DNA from: CAYJBH01 sp964368625
GTDB taxonomy: Bacteria > Bacillota > Clostridia > Oscillospirales > Ruminococcaceae
Direction: 5' to 3'
Length of the DNA stretch: 64,000 nt
Assembly (NCBI GenBank): GCA_964368625.1
Contig: CAYJBH010000006.1
Coordinates: 35,437-99,436, forward strand
Both the position numbers and the translations under genes were made by a program. Within the stretch, counting starts at the first letter, position 1, and the number at the start of each line of letters is the position of its first letter. Under the pieces are notes generated by a model. The model saw only the letters and a program-made list of their open reading frames with translations, was not told where the DNA came from and did not search any database. Shown piece after piece: positions 53,946 through 62,332 of this stretch.

Positions 53946-53970
53946 CTTAATAGGATTATATACTATTAAG
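53946..53970. promoter_or_regulatory. Inverted repeat, probable Fur/PerR-family operator
   Basis: CTTAATAG - 9 bp - CTATTAAG, perfect arms (53946-53953, 53963-53970). The -10 hexamer of the Fur-family gene lies in the spacer, which fits an autorepressor box; the core (TTAATAG) resembles, but does not match, the PerR box consensus. Confidence 0.6.
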
Positions 53971-53983
53971 GTGTAAATGTCAA
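53955..53983 (-). promoter_or_regulatory. Consensus sigma-A promoter of the Fur-family gene
   Basis: Minus strand TTGACA (53983-53978), exact 17-bp spacer, TATAAT (53960-53955): both hexamers perfect. Confidence 0.85.
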
Positions 53984-54086
53984 TATATTTTTTGAAAATC
54001 ATTTATATATTTTATATATTTATAATAAATAGCTGTTAATTCATCCTGCTAACTTTTATATAATACTATTTTTTTATTTTTAGCTA

Positions 54087-54115
54087 TTGCTTTTGATCGG
54101 TATAGTTTATATAAT
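54087..54115 (+). promoter_or_regulatory. Sigma-A promoter of the UroD-family gene
   Basis: TTGCTT (54087-54092), 17-bp spacer, TATAAT (54110-54115). The start near 54122 would give a leader of about 205 nt that contains the structured element. Confidence 0.6.
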
Positions 54116-54144
54116 AGGCACAAGAGGCTAGAGCCATTTAAAAA

Positions 54145-54248
54145 ATCATCACCTTTGGTGGAGATGTTGGAAATATTATATACTAACCTTCATCGTCATT
54201 ATGCAACATGTGCAAAAAATTAATATTTAAAAAATTGGTAGGTTCTGG
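54145..54248 (+). ncRNA. Structured leader element, copy A (novel family candidate)
   Basis: Three hairpins can be drawn. P1: 54145-54153 with 54157-54165, 3-nt loop. P2: 54171-54178 with 54221-54228 (8 bp). P3 inside P2: 54199-54205 with 54211-54217, 5-nt loop. Linker blocks TTGGAAAT, TCGTCATT and a 3' TGGTAGGTTC follow. The element is repeated in copy B (63458-63555) with compensatory base-pair changes (see findings). It lies in the 5' leader of the UroD-family gene. No known riboswitch consensus was recognised. Confidence 0.55.
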
Positions 54249-54327
54249 TTTTTATAAAAGCTTAAAGCGCCTGTATAAAATCTTTGATTTGAGTATCTGA
54301 AAAAATATAGCCGGAGGAAATAATAGG

Positions 54328-55494
54328 ATGACTTATCGAGAAAGAGAGATTTCTACCCTAAACTTTATTAAAACAGATAGAGGTTCTGTAGAAGAAACAT
54401 TTTATCCATGGGATTTAACAGCTTCTCGTTTTGCAGACGAAGGATTGCCAAAAGATATTTACGACAACCTTTATAACATTTCAAATAACAACGAATGTGA
54501 GAAATATTTTCCTGTTTCTTGGGGTGATGGTATATTAGGGTTCGAGCAACACCTAGGGTTTGACCCCGTTAGACGAGTTCAGTTTGTTTTACCGTTTCGA
54601 CGTTTTGATGAGGCTATTATTGAAGAAACTCCGGATCATGTTATTCGTCGTGATATATTCGGAAAACATCTTTTAAGAAAAGCAAACTCCGAAATCGAAA
54701 CCGAGATTAAGTCGGTTATAGAATCTAGAGAGGATTGGGAGCGGTTAAAGGAGTTTGCACAAAGCGAGCTATTAAAGAACTATAGCGATGAGAAAATTCA
54801 TAAAGCTTATTCACCGCTTGTCGAAGGGCATAATAGAGGCGATTATTCCATAAGGCTAAACATCGAAGGTTTTTTCTGGACGCCAAGAGAGCTTATGGGA
54901 ATAGAAAAGCATCTCTTTGCCTTTTACGATGACCCCGAACTAATACACAATATAAACGAATTCATACTTGAAATTTATACCACTAGATTGATGGTTGCTA
55001 TAGATATTCTACAGCCCGATGTCGTTTACATAATGGAAGACCTAAGCGGAAAGCTTGGACCGATGTTATCAGCTGAGTTTTTTGATGCGTTTGTTGGCAG
55101 ATATTATACTCCGCTTATTGCTATGCTAAAGGAGCATGGGGTAAAAAATGTTTTTGTAGATACCGATGGCGATTTCACCCAGATAATACCCAACTTTATC
55201 AATGTTGGTGTGGATGGTTTTCTACCGATGGACGTTAATGCAGGAATGGATATTGTTAAGGTGAGGGAACAATTCCCTAAGTTAAAGTTTATTGGAGGTT
55301 TTAATAAACTTATGATAGCAGAAGGCAAAGAGGCTATCGATAAAGAGTTTGAAAGATTGATGCCGGTTATACGGGGTGGAGGTTATATAGTTGGCTCGGA
55401 TCACCAGGTAGCACCTTCTACCTCGCTGCTAAGCTATAAATATTACATCGAAAAATTGAAGAAGGCAATGGCTCAATCCGGAGCTGATCTCTAA
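54328..55494 (+). CDS. Uroporphyrinogen decarboxylase-family protein (methyltransferase-like subgroup)
   Basis: 388 residues, GGAGG site upstream. The UroD TIM-barrel shows the late VFVDTDGDFT, DGFLPMDVNAGMD, FIGGFNK and GGYIVGSDHQVAP blocks. The N-terminal R-rich substrate motif of heme-pathway HemE is not present, so it is not HemE; this group often acts as corrinoid methyltransferases (MtaA/MtbA-like relatives) on unknown substrates. It is a single gene preceded by the structured leader and followed by a strong terminator. Confidence 0.75.
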   Translation: MTYREREISTLNFIKTDRGSVEETFYPWDLTASRFADEGLPKDIYDNLYNISNNNECEKYFPVSWGDGILGFEQHLGFDPVRRVQFVLPFRRFDEAIIEETPDHVIRRDIFGKHLLRKANSEIETEIKSVIESREDWERLKEFAQSELLKNYSDEKIHKAYSPLVEGHNRGDYSIRLNIEGFFWTPRELMGIEKHLFAFYDDPELIHNINEFILEIYTTRLMVAIDILQPDVVYIMEDLSGKLGPMLSAEFFDAFVGRYYTPLIAMLKEHGVKNVFVDTDGDFTQIIPNFINVGVDGFLPMDVNAGMDIVKVREQFPKLKFIGGFNKLMIAEGKEAIDKEFERLMPVIRGGGYIVGSDHQVAPSTSLLSYKYYIEKLKKAMAQSGADL

Positions 55495-55503
55495 ATTAAC
55501 GAT

Positions 55504-55552
55504 AGCAACAGTAAACGGGAACAATAATAAATTGTTCCCGTTTACTGTTGCT
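55504..55552. terminator. Bidirectional intrinsic terminator, 22-bp stem
   Basis: A perfect 22-bp stem (55504-55525 with 55531-55552), loop AATAA, between the convergent UroD-family and fucI genes. It is followed by TTTATTATT on the plus strand. Confidence 0.9.
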
Positions 55553-55565
55553 TTATTATTATTTA

Positions 55566-57359
55566 TTATCTGTAAAGTGGACCATATGCATCACAGGCTC
55601 TATAATCCTGACCCTCTTTATCCATACCAAATGCGTTCCATGCACTTGGACGGAAGATATCTTTATCAGGAACATTATGCATGCAAACCGGAATTCTTAG
55701 CATAGAACAAAGGGTAATTACATCTGCACCGATATGACCATGGCTGATGGCGCCATGGTTTGCACCCCAGTTATTCATAACATCGTACGCCGAGGTAAAT
55801 GCGCCTTCTCCTGTTGTTCTGGGAACAAACCAGGTGCAGGGCCAGGTGTAGTTTGTAATCTTCCAGATTTTATCTGAAACCTCTTCAGGAAGTTTAACTG
55901 TCCAACCCTCGGCTATCTGAACAACAGGGCCTAGGTTCTTAACCAGATTCAACCTTATCATTGTAACCGGCATCTCACACTCGGTTAGGAACTGAGATGA
56001 ATAACCGCCGCCACGGAAATACCCAAACTCTGCCGCACACCATTCGGTTGCATCTGCAATACTCTTTGCGTCCTTTTCTGTTACATCATACCATGGTTTA
56101 ATGCAGTTGTTGCCGTTATCGTCGATTGCAGAGCCGCTACCGTCGAGGCAGGCAGCGCCGCTGTTAATTAGATGAATAATTCCGCCATGCTCTTTTGCAA
56201 GTCCTGTGAGATCATAGCCAGTTTCAGATTTAACCGCCTCCGGGCTCCAGTAGGTACGAACATCGGCAAAAATCTGAGCCTTGTTAGTTAGCAGCTTCAT
56301 AAATAGCATGCCAAGACCGTTAAGAACATCGTTTTCGGTTGCCAAAACATACGGTTCACGAATGCCGTTCCAGTCAAACGATGTGTTTAGAATAGCTTCT
56401 GCGAAATCGCCATTTGGATAAAAGTCGGTCCATTGACGCTGTCCCTGGAATCCTGCTGCCAAGGCATTATGTCCCAGCATTTCCTCTTCACAGCCTTTGG
56501 GAAGGTTCGGATTTCCATTCATTAAATCCTTAACTATGCAGGCCATCTTAACAACAAATTCCCAGTCCTTCTCCTTACCTTGTGCATCCTTCTGCAGGTT
56601 TTCTGGGTTAACGTCAATACCCTCTTTACAGTTTTCTTTCACCCATGCAAGAGCTTTTTTGTATTCTGCCTCATCGTAAATGCCTTCCGACATACGGCGA
56701 ATTATCTCGGTCTCGTCAACCGACTCAACCCTCATTCCAAGGTAATCCTGAATAAATTCACTATCAATAACAGATCCGGCAATACCCATACAGATAGATC
56801 CTATCTGTAGATAGGATGTTCCACGCATTGTTGCTACCGCAACTGCCGAACGACCAAAGCGTAGCAGTTTCTCTACAACGTCATCAGGAATTTCGGTAGC
56901 ATCCGGTGGCTGAACATCATGACCATATATACCAAACGCCGGAAGACCTTTTTGAGCATAGCCGGCTAGAGCGGCGGCAAGATAAACAGCGCCGGGGCGA
57001 GCTGTGCCGTTAAAGCCCCAGATTCCTTTGATGTTGGTTTTGTCCATATCCATAACCTCGGTACCATAACACCAGCAGGGTGTAACAGTTAGGGTTATCT
57101 CCACTCCTTCACGCTTAAACTTGTCGGCACATGCGGCGGCCTCTGCAACACGGCTAATAGTTGTGTCTGCAATAACAACCTCTACCGGCTCTCCGTTTGA
57201 GTATTTAAGGTTATCTCTTAACAGCTGAGCTGCTGACTTTGCCATGTTCATGGTCTGTACTTCAAGGCTTCCACGAACATCAAGTGCACCTCTGCGCCCA
57301 TCAATTGTTGGACGAATTCCGATAACCGGATAGTTTCCTATAATTCTCTTTTCTGCCAT
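55566..57359 (-). CDS. fucI: L-fucose isomerase
   Basis: 597 residues, near the E. coli length of 591. Conserved starting region VIGIRPTIDGRRGALDVRGSLE, then MRGTSYLQIGSICMGI with E/D residues near 200-210, and the C-terminal active site GEGAFTSAYDVMNNWGANHGAISHGHIG. The Mn-dependent enzyme interconverts L-fucose and L-fuculose; D-arabinose is a known second substrate. The divergent AraC regulator is its likely controller. No fuculokinase is in the window; the class II aldolase at 1-651 could be a later step but is 55 kb away. Confidence 0.93.
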   Translation of the reverse strand: MAEKRIIGNYPVIGIRPTIDGRRGALDVRGSLEVQTMNMAKSAAQLLRDNLKYSNGEPVEVVIADTTISRVAEAAACADKFKREGVEITLTVTPCWCYGTEVMDMDKTNIKGIWGFNGTARPGAVYLAAALAGYAQKGLPAFGIYGHDVQPPDATEIPDDVVEKLLRFGRSAVAVATMRGTSYLQIGSICMGIAGSVIDSEFIQDYLGMRVESVDETEIIRRMSEGIYDEAEYKKALAWVKENCKEGIDVNPENLQKDAQGKEKDWEFVVKMACIVKDLMNGNPNLPKGCEEEMLGHNALAAGFQGQRQWTDFYPNGDFAEAILNTSFDWNGIREPYVLATENDVLNGLGMLFMKLLTNKAQIFADVRTYWSPEAVKSETGYDLTGLAKEHGGIIHLINSGAACLDGSGSAIDDNGNNCIKPWYDVTEKDAKSIADATEWCAAEFGYFRGGGYSSQFLTECEMPVTMIRLNLVKNLGPVVQIAEGWTVKLPEEVSDKIWKITNYTWPCTWFVPRTTGEGAFTSAYDVMNNWGANHGAISHGHIGADVITLCSMLRIPVCMHNVPDKDIFRPSAWNAFGMDKEGQDYRACDAYGPLYR

Positions 57360-57405
57360 TATATTTTACCTCACAAAAAATATTTTACTTTTTATAATTA
57401 TACTA

Positions 57406-57435
57406 TTGATTTTTCCAAATTACTTGTTTTATAAT
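57406..57435 (+). promoter_or_regulatory. Sigma-A promoter of the AraC-family gene next to fucI
   Basis: TTGATT (57406-57411), 18-bp spacer, TATAAT (57430-57435), about 35 bp before the start codon. Confidence 0.55.
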
Positions 57436-57469
57436 ATAATAAAGTATAACAATATTGAGGTTTTGGTTA

Positions 57470-58312
57470 ATGAGATATCTTGCAACACATGAAAACTCTA
57501 AACGTGGAAGTTTTAACTTTCCGGTAGAGCTGTACTATATTGATTCAAGCCACCCAAGGTATATGATGCCTTTTCATTGGCACATGGAATGTGAGATTAT
57601 TAGGGTGATTAGCGGAAACTTTCACTTAACCTTAACTGATAACACGGTAATACTAAATGCAGGTGAAGCAGCTTTTATTCCTAGCGGTTGTATACACGGT
57701 GGTACACCAAACAGCTGCATTTACCAATGTGTCGTGTTTTCTTTTGAGAGAATGTTAGGGGCTAATGCTTTAATGTTGGAAGAATATGATACACTCCTCG
57801 GACAGGGCGATTATATACCGCCTAAGTTCTCAGACAACGATACAACCTCGGCACTATTTAAAGCACTTAACGATTTACCCAGAGGATATGAATTTATTGT
57901 TGCCGGTACTATTTGCCAGCTGGTAGGCAACCTTATGTCAGAGCGAGGTGATTGCACTAATATACTACATGGTTCAAGCGACAGAAAGCGAATTAACAGA
58001 ATAAAAAAAGTTTTAAGACTTATAAGAAACGACTATTCAAAGCCATTAACCCTAAACATGCTTGCTGACGAAGCAGGTCTAAATCTTCAATATCTGTGCA
58101 AATCTTTTAAACGGCTTACCGGGAAAACTCCTATAGATTATCTTAATTACTATCGAATTGAATGCGCCGCCGAGTTATTACAGCTCGGTGAGATGAATGT
58201 TACCGAAACGGCATTTGCCTGCGGGTTTAACGACCTTAGCTATTTTATCAAGCTGTTTAATCGATACAAAGGGGTATCCCCTCGTGAGTATCAAAAACAA
58301 TCGGTAGTATAA
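57470..58312 (+). CDS. AraC-family transcriptional regulator
   Basis: 280 residues from the ATG at 57470, 9 nt after TGAGG; a TTG five codons upstream overlaps that site. Cupin sensor domain (HWHMECEIIRV, about 40-100), then two helix-turn-helix motifs (about 185-278) ending in NVTETAFACGFNDLSYFIKLF. Divergent from fucI, which it probably controls. Confidence 0.88.
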   Translation: MRYLATHENSKRGSFNFPVELYYIDSSHPRYMMPFHWHMECEIIRVISGNFHLTLTDNTVILNAGEAAFIPSGCIHGGTPNSCIYQCVVFSFERMLGANALMLEEYDTLLGQGDYIPPKFSDNDTTSALFKALNDLPRGYEFIVAGTICQLVGNLMSERGDCTNILHGSSDRKRINRIKKVLRLIRNDYSKPLTLNMLADEAGLNLQYLCKSFKRLTGKTPIDYLNYYRIECAAELLQLGEMNVTETAFACGFNDLSYFIKLFNRYKGVSPREYQKQSVV

Positions 58313-58414
58313 CACCGGTTAATATACAATCCAAATATCCAAAGGTTTCATACCGGCTGAATTTTATCAGCTAAAAACGGATAGAATAACATATATAATA
58401 TTTTGGAGTTTTTT

Positions 58415-58981
58415 ATGATAGAACAGGAATACAAGGAGCTTTTAACCAAGGAGCAATTCAACGAGCTGTTAAAAGAGTTTAGCCCGGATAATTCTATAAC
58501 CCAGATAAACCATTATTATGCCGATAAAGAGGGTGTTCTTAGCGAAAAGAGAATTACCCTTAGGGTAAGGGAGATAGGTTCTAAATTTAAGCTCGAGCTT
58601 AAAATGCCGGTGTCCGAAGCTAAGGGATTGCATATAAAAAAAGAACATTCCGAGAGATTAACCGGTTTACCTGAGTATTTTAACGGTGATAAAATATCTG
58701 AGATAATTAACTGTAAGGTAAATGATTGCTATCGCCTTGGTTCGTTAACCACCGAAAGGCACAGCTATAAATGGGATAAACACACCGAGATATGCCTTGA
58801 TAAAAGTAGTTATTTTGATACGGTTGACTATGAGATAGAGGTGGAATACAGCAAAAAATTTGATAAAAAGTTAAAGGATATTTTAAGTCGGCACTATGTT
58901 AGTTTTGAGCATGAGTGTAAGGGAAAATACTCAAGATTTCTTGAAAAGAGAAAGGTTGAGAATGATTTTTCACACACTTAG
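58415..58981 (+). CDS. CYTH-domain protein (YjbK-like)
   Basis: 188 residues from the ATG at 58415, which has GGAG 6 nt upstream; an in-frame TTG at 58403 overlaps the site. The N-terminal E3-x-E5-x-K7 matches the CYTH ExExK motif; later R and K residues on the tunnel walls (TLRVRE, KLELKMP) also fit. CYTH proteins bind or hydrolyse triphosphates such as thiamine-triphosphate or polyphosphate. Confidence 0.85.
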   Translation: MIEQEYKELLTKEQFNELLKEFSPDNSITQINHYYADKEGVLSEKRITLRVREIGSKFKLELKMPVSEAKGLHIKKEHSERLTGLPEYFNGDKISEIINCKVNDCYRLGSLTTERHSYKWDKHTEICLDKSSYFDTVDYEIEVEYSKKFDKKLKDILSRHYVSFEHECKGKYSRFLEKRKVENDFSHT

Positions 58982-59022
58982 TTTTGTGTCTTTCAAACAA
59001 AGTTCGTTGATAGACACAAAAC
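58981..59022 (+). repeat. Inverted repeat overlapping the CYTH stop codon
   Basis: GTTTTGTGTCT (58981-58991) and AGACACAAAAC (59012-59022) form a perfect 11-bp stem with a 20-nt loop. It may be a terminator or a regulatory hairpin; no T-run follows. Confidence 0.4.
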
Positions 59023-59046
59023 ATCATGAAAGGAATAGTCATAAGG

Positions 59047-60207
59047 ATGAAAAATAAAATGTTTGAAGCTTTATATAGCGAGCTTTCGTTACTTGCTCAC
59101 AATAATGTTGTTAAAATAATTTTCAGTGCAAACAAGGGCAATCTTGGTAGGGTTACAGTTCGCCCTGTTATTATAAAGCAGGAACAGAAATGGCAGGAGG
59201 AACGTGTGGTAAATAACAAGGCTATCCACACCAACATTGATTTTGATAATCTAACCTCTCACGTAGAGAAACTTTTTACCGAGACTTCTTTTTCTAACGT
59301 GAATATAATTCTGTCTGACATAACCGTTTCGTATCGCATCAGCAAAAAGGGCAAGCTGTTTCGTTCACAGCAACAAAACGAGACGGTAAAAAAGGTTAAC
59401 CTTTCTCATAATAAGGAGAAAAATTATATTTTAAAGGAGGGCGAACCCATTGCTGCTCTTGTGGATCTTGGGGTTTTTAACAAAGAATATAAGGTAAATA
59501 AATCAAGATATGATAAATATAAGCAGATTAACCGCTTTGTTGAGATAATTGCAGATGAGCTTGTGGATTTTAATGGGGATTGGCTAAAAATTATAGATTT
59601 TGGCTGTGGCAAATCATACCTCACCTTTATTCTTTATTACTATTTTAGCTACATAAAAAAGATTAATGTTCGCATGGTGGGTTACGACCTTAAGGCAGAG
59701 GTTATAGAAAACTGTAACAACATCGCTAAAAAATACGCATATGATAATCTGGAATTTAAGGTCGGCGATGTTTCAAAAATCGAAACCTCTAATGATATTG
59801 ATGCCGTTATATCACTTCATGCTTGCGACACCGCCACCGACTACGCCCTTCATTATGCCATGAAAAACAGAATAAAATATATTTTCTCCGTTCCCTGCTG
59901 TCAACACGAGGTTAACGCCGACATTAAGGGTAGTGATAGCATGTCGATTCTGTTTAACCACGGGTTATATAAAGAACGGTTTAGCGCACTTATTACCGAT
60001 GCTATCCGATGTGAGGTTTTAAAAACAAACGGATATGAAGTTGATGTTGTCGAGTTTGTCGATATAGAAAACACGCCAAAAAACGCCATGATTAGGGCAC
60101 GGCGTTTTGCTGGAGCCACAGATATAAACCAAAATAAACGGCTTTACAACCTACTAAAAGAGTTTAAAATTAAACCTAAAATTATTGAACTAGAAGAAAA
60201 ATGTTAA
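59047..60207 (+). CDS. SAM-dependent methyltransferase (Methyltransf_32 type)
   Basis: 386 residues from the ATG at 59047, chosen because AAAGGAA lies 10 nt upstream; ATGs at 59026 and 59059 are alternatives. A long N-terminal part (about 1-180) precedes a class I SAM fold with IDFGCGKSYLTFIL (motif I), VGYDLKAEVIENC, and AVISLHACDTATDYAL near 265, the signature of the Methyltransf_32 / METTL25-type group. The methyl acceptor is unknown. The gene follows the CYTH gene closely. Confidence 0.78.
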   Translation: MKNKMFEALYSELSLLAHNNVVKIIFSANKGNLGRVTVRPVIIKQEQKWQEERVVNNKAIHTNIDFDNLTSHVEKLFTETSFSNVNIILSDITVSYRISKKGKLFRSQQQNETVKKVNLSHNKEKNYILKEGEPIAALVDLGVFNKEYKVNKSRYDKYKQINRFVEIIADELVDFNGDWLKIIDFGCGKSYLTFILYYYFSYIKKINVRMVGYDLKAEVIENCNNIAKKYAYDNLEFKVGDVSKIETSNDIDAVISLHACDTATDYALHYAMKNRIKYIFSVPCCQHEVNADIKGSDSMSILFNHGLYKERFSALITDAIRCEVLKTNGYEVDVVEFVDIENTPKNAMIRARRFAGATDINQNKRLYNLLKEFKIKPKIIELEEKC

Positions 60208-60212
60208 AAAAA

Positions 60213-61499
60213 TTATATTTTATTTTCGGATAATTTCTCTCTAAACTGGTTAGCAACATATTCCGGAGTGCAATCGTAAAACAGCTCCTTTACTGTTTCA
60301 AAATCAACCGTAATAGATTTTGATTTATCCGCAAAGCTGATAAATTCATCAACCGAGTTATCATCGCTGTATTCATAAAACATGTATCCCATGGGATATT
60401 TATCCATATACCGCTTTTCAAGGCTGTTTTCATATTTCAGGGTGGTTAATACCGCTTTACCCATAGAAAAATAGTCGAACAGCTTGCTTGGTAGTTGGTT
60501 TTTTATCATGTTGCCTATGCTAAGCAGAATATCGGCTCTGCTCTGAATTGCAATCGCCGTTTCAAGATCTACCGGTCTTTGGATAATAATATTTTCAGGG
60601 TTGCGTTTTGCAAAATTTTCGAGTGTTTCGCTAAATATGTCTCCGATAAAGTATATTCTTATCCTGTTGTTTTTTTCAAAAACCTTTTCCATAAATAGCA
60701 AGAATTTTAGCGGCGATCTATAATAATCTTCCATAATACCGCAATAAACTATGTTTATATATTCCTCATTGAGGTTGATAATACCCTGATTACCTGCCGT
60801 AATTTTTCTTACGTTTGCAAACTCGGCAATCGACATCTTATCAAGATAAACCATATATTGCTCGTTATCTTTATACTGGTTATATAGTGCTCGGGTAGTA
60901 AAAATATGGTCGGCTGCGGCAAAACTTTTTAGCTCGATATCAATCAGCTGCTTTGCATCTGTTGTATTATGTTCATGAAGCCCTACCGGGTCGAGCTGAT
61001 AGATTATCTTTGCTACACTATCATCATTAATTAAGGCTAAAACATTAATTGCCGATTGAACGGTTATTATTGCATCTATTTTATTACTGTTAATAAATTC
61101 TTTTAACAGCTCAGCCGTCTCGTTATCTTTAGATTTAGTAATATATTCAGGGTTTTTATAACCATAGGCTACCTTTGCCGCAGTTATGGGATGTTTAAAT
61201 GTAAAACGGCTTATTGCTGTTTTACGGTCGGTGGCACCATCGGTGGTACCGTCGTTAACAAACTGTTCCAGTCTTGCAAAGGGGTTGCTTCTTCTTTTTT
61301 TTGAAATTATTTTTATTTTAGCGCCGTGTGTTCTATCGATATCCTCAACATCGTTAACACCAAAAAAATAACCGTAGTTGTCACCTACCGACAGCTGCTC
61401 TGCAAGCTGTAGTATTATTTTATTAGAGGCATTTAACCTTTGATTAAGTTCGCCGACAAAAAAAAGATTTTTCAAAAAAACACCTTGTTCTCTATTCAT
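60213..61499 (-). CDS. Glycosyltransferase family 4-like protein
   Basis: 428 residues without a signal peptide. The C-terminal donor domain has IYFIGDIF, RPVDLETAIAIQSRADILLSIGN and LPSKLFDYFSMGKAVLTT, the E/K-type GT4 arrangement; the N-terminal half begins with KNLFFVGELNQRL. Substrates are unknown. The gene stands alone on the minus strand with a poor ribosome site. Confidence 0.72.
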   Translation of the reverse strand: MNREQGVFLKNLFFVGELNQRLNASNKIILQLAEQLSVGDNYGYFFGVNDVEDIDRTHGAKIKIISKKRRSNPFARLEQFVNDGTTDGATDRKTAISRFTFKHPITAAKVAYGYKNPEYITKSKDNETAELLKEFINSNKIDAIITVQSAINVLALINDDSVAKIIYQLDPVGLHEHNTTDAKQLIDIELKSFAAADHIFTTRALYNQYKDNEQYMVYLDKMSIAEFANVRKITAGNQGIINLNEEYINIVYCGIMEDYYRSPLKFLLFMEKVFEKNNRIRIYFIGDIFSETLENFAKRNPENIIIQRPVDLETAIAIQSRADILLSIGNMIKNQLPSKLFDYFSMGKAVLTTLKYENSLEKRYMDKYPMGYMFYEYSDDNSVDEFISFADKSKSITVDFETVKELFYDCTPEYVANQFREKLSENKI

Positions 61500-61637
61500 A
61501 ACTCGTGCTGTATTTTGCCAACATCTGTTTAAATGAATGTTTATAGTTGTATCAGGGCACAGGGTATAAAGGGGCTGGCAACCATTACAACAATATTATT
61601 ATCTCACAAATTAAACCTATAATCAAGCAAAATTAAT

Positions 61638-61666
61638 TTGATATTTTTTTGCTATAATGTTATACT
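61638..61666 (+). promoter_or_regulatory. Sigma-A promoter of the flavoprotein gene
   Basis: TTGATA (61638-61643), 17-bp spacer, TATACT (61661-61666); an overlapping TATAAT at 61653-61658 has a poorer -35. Confidence 0.55.
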
Positions 61667-61698
61667 TATTATAGTTTTATTAAAGGAGAGTTTTATCT

Positions 61699-62313
61699 AT
61701 GAAAGTTATCTTAATAAATGGAAGTCCTAACTCAAAAGGTTGTACCTTCACAGCTTTGTCTGAGGTGGCAGCTACCCTAAACTTACAGGGAATTGATACA
61801 GAAATTATACAGGTAGGAAACAAGGATATCAGGGGCTGTATCGGGTGCAGAAAATGCAAGACCGATAAAAAATGTGTATTTAACGATATTGTTAATGAAG
61901 TAGCGCCTAAGTTTACAGAATGTGATGGCATGGTTATTGGCTCACCTGTTTATTTTGCAAGCGCAAACGGCACCTTAATTTCATTTTTAGATAGACTGTT
62001 TTTCAGCTTTCCCACAGATAAAACCATGAAGGTCGGTGCCGCCGTGGTAAGTGCCAGAAGAGGTGGAAACTCTTCAACATTTGATGTGCTTAATAAATAT
62101 TTTACGATATCAAGTATGCCTGTTGCCACAAGCCAGTATTGGAACATGGTACACGGGTATACAGCAGAAGATGTTAGAAAAGACGAAGAGGGAATGCAGA
62201 CCATGCGAACCTTAGGTAGAAATATGGCATTTCTAATTAAGAGCATAGCTTTAGGAAAAGAAAAATATGATCTTCCTGAAAAGGAAGAACTTATAATGAC
62301 ACATTTTATTTAA
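61699..62313 (+). CDS. Iron-sulfur flavoprotein / NADPH-dependent FMN reductase-like
   Basis: 204 residues. Flavodoxin fold with LINGSPNSKG (6-14) binding FMN phosphate, then a C47-x2-C50-x2-C53-x5-C59 cluster (CIGCRKCKTDKKC), the compact [4Fe-4S] motif of iron-sulfur flavoproteins, and GSPVYFASANGTLI. It is probably an electron carrier or reductase for anaerobic metabolism. GGAG site upstream. Confidence 0.85.
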   Translation: MKVILINGSPNSKGCTFTALSEVAATLNLQGIDTEIIQVGNKDIRGCIGCRKCKTDKKCVFNDIVNEVAPKFTECDGMVIGSPVYFASANGTLISFLDRLFFSFPTDKTMKVGAAVVSARRGGNSSTFDVLNKYFTISSMPVATSQYWNMVHGYTAEDVRKDEEGMQTMRTLGRNMAFLIKSIALGKEKYDLPEKEELIMTHFI

Positions 62314-62332
62314 TAGTTATAGGAGAATATAG

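Larger units (their letters stand above)
53924..54327. other. Divergent intergenic region, 404 bp
   Basis: Very AT-rich spacer between the Fur-family gene and the UroD-family gene. It holds the Fur promoter and operator (53946-53983), the UroD-family promoter (54087-54115) and the structured leader element (54145-54248). The stretch between about 53990 and 54085 is a T/A-rich tract with no other feature seen. Confidence 0.6.

Noticed and set aside
58981..59022. Inverted repeat as a transposon end
   Set aside because: Only one pair of arms 20 nt apart, no transposase or duplicated target; a transcript hairpin is more likely.
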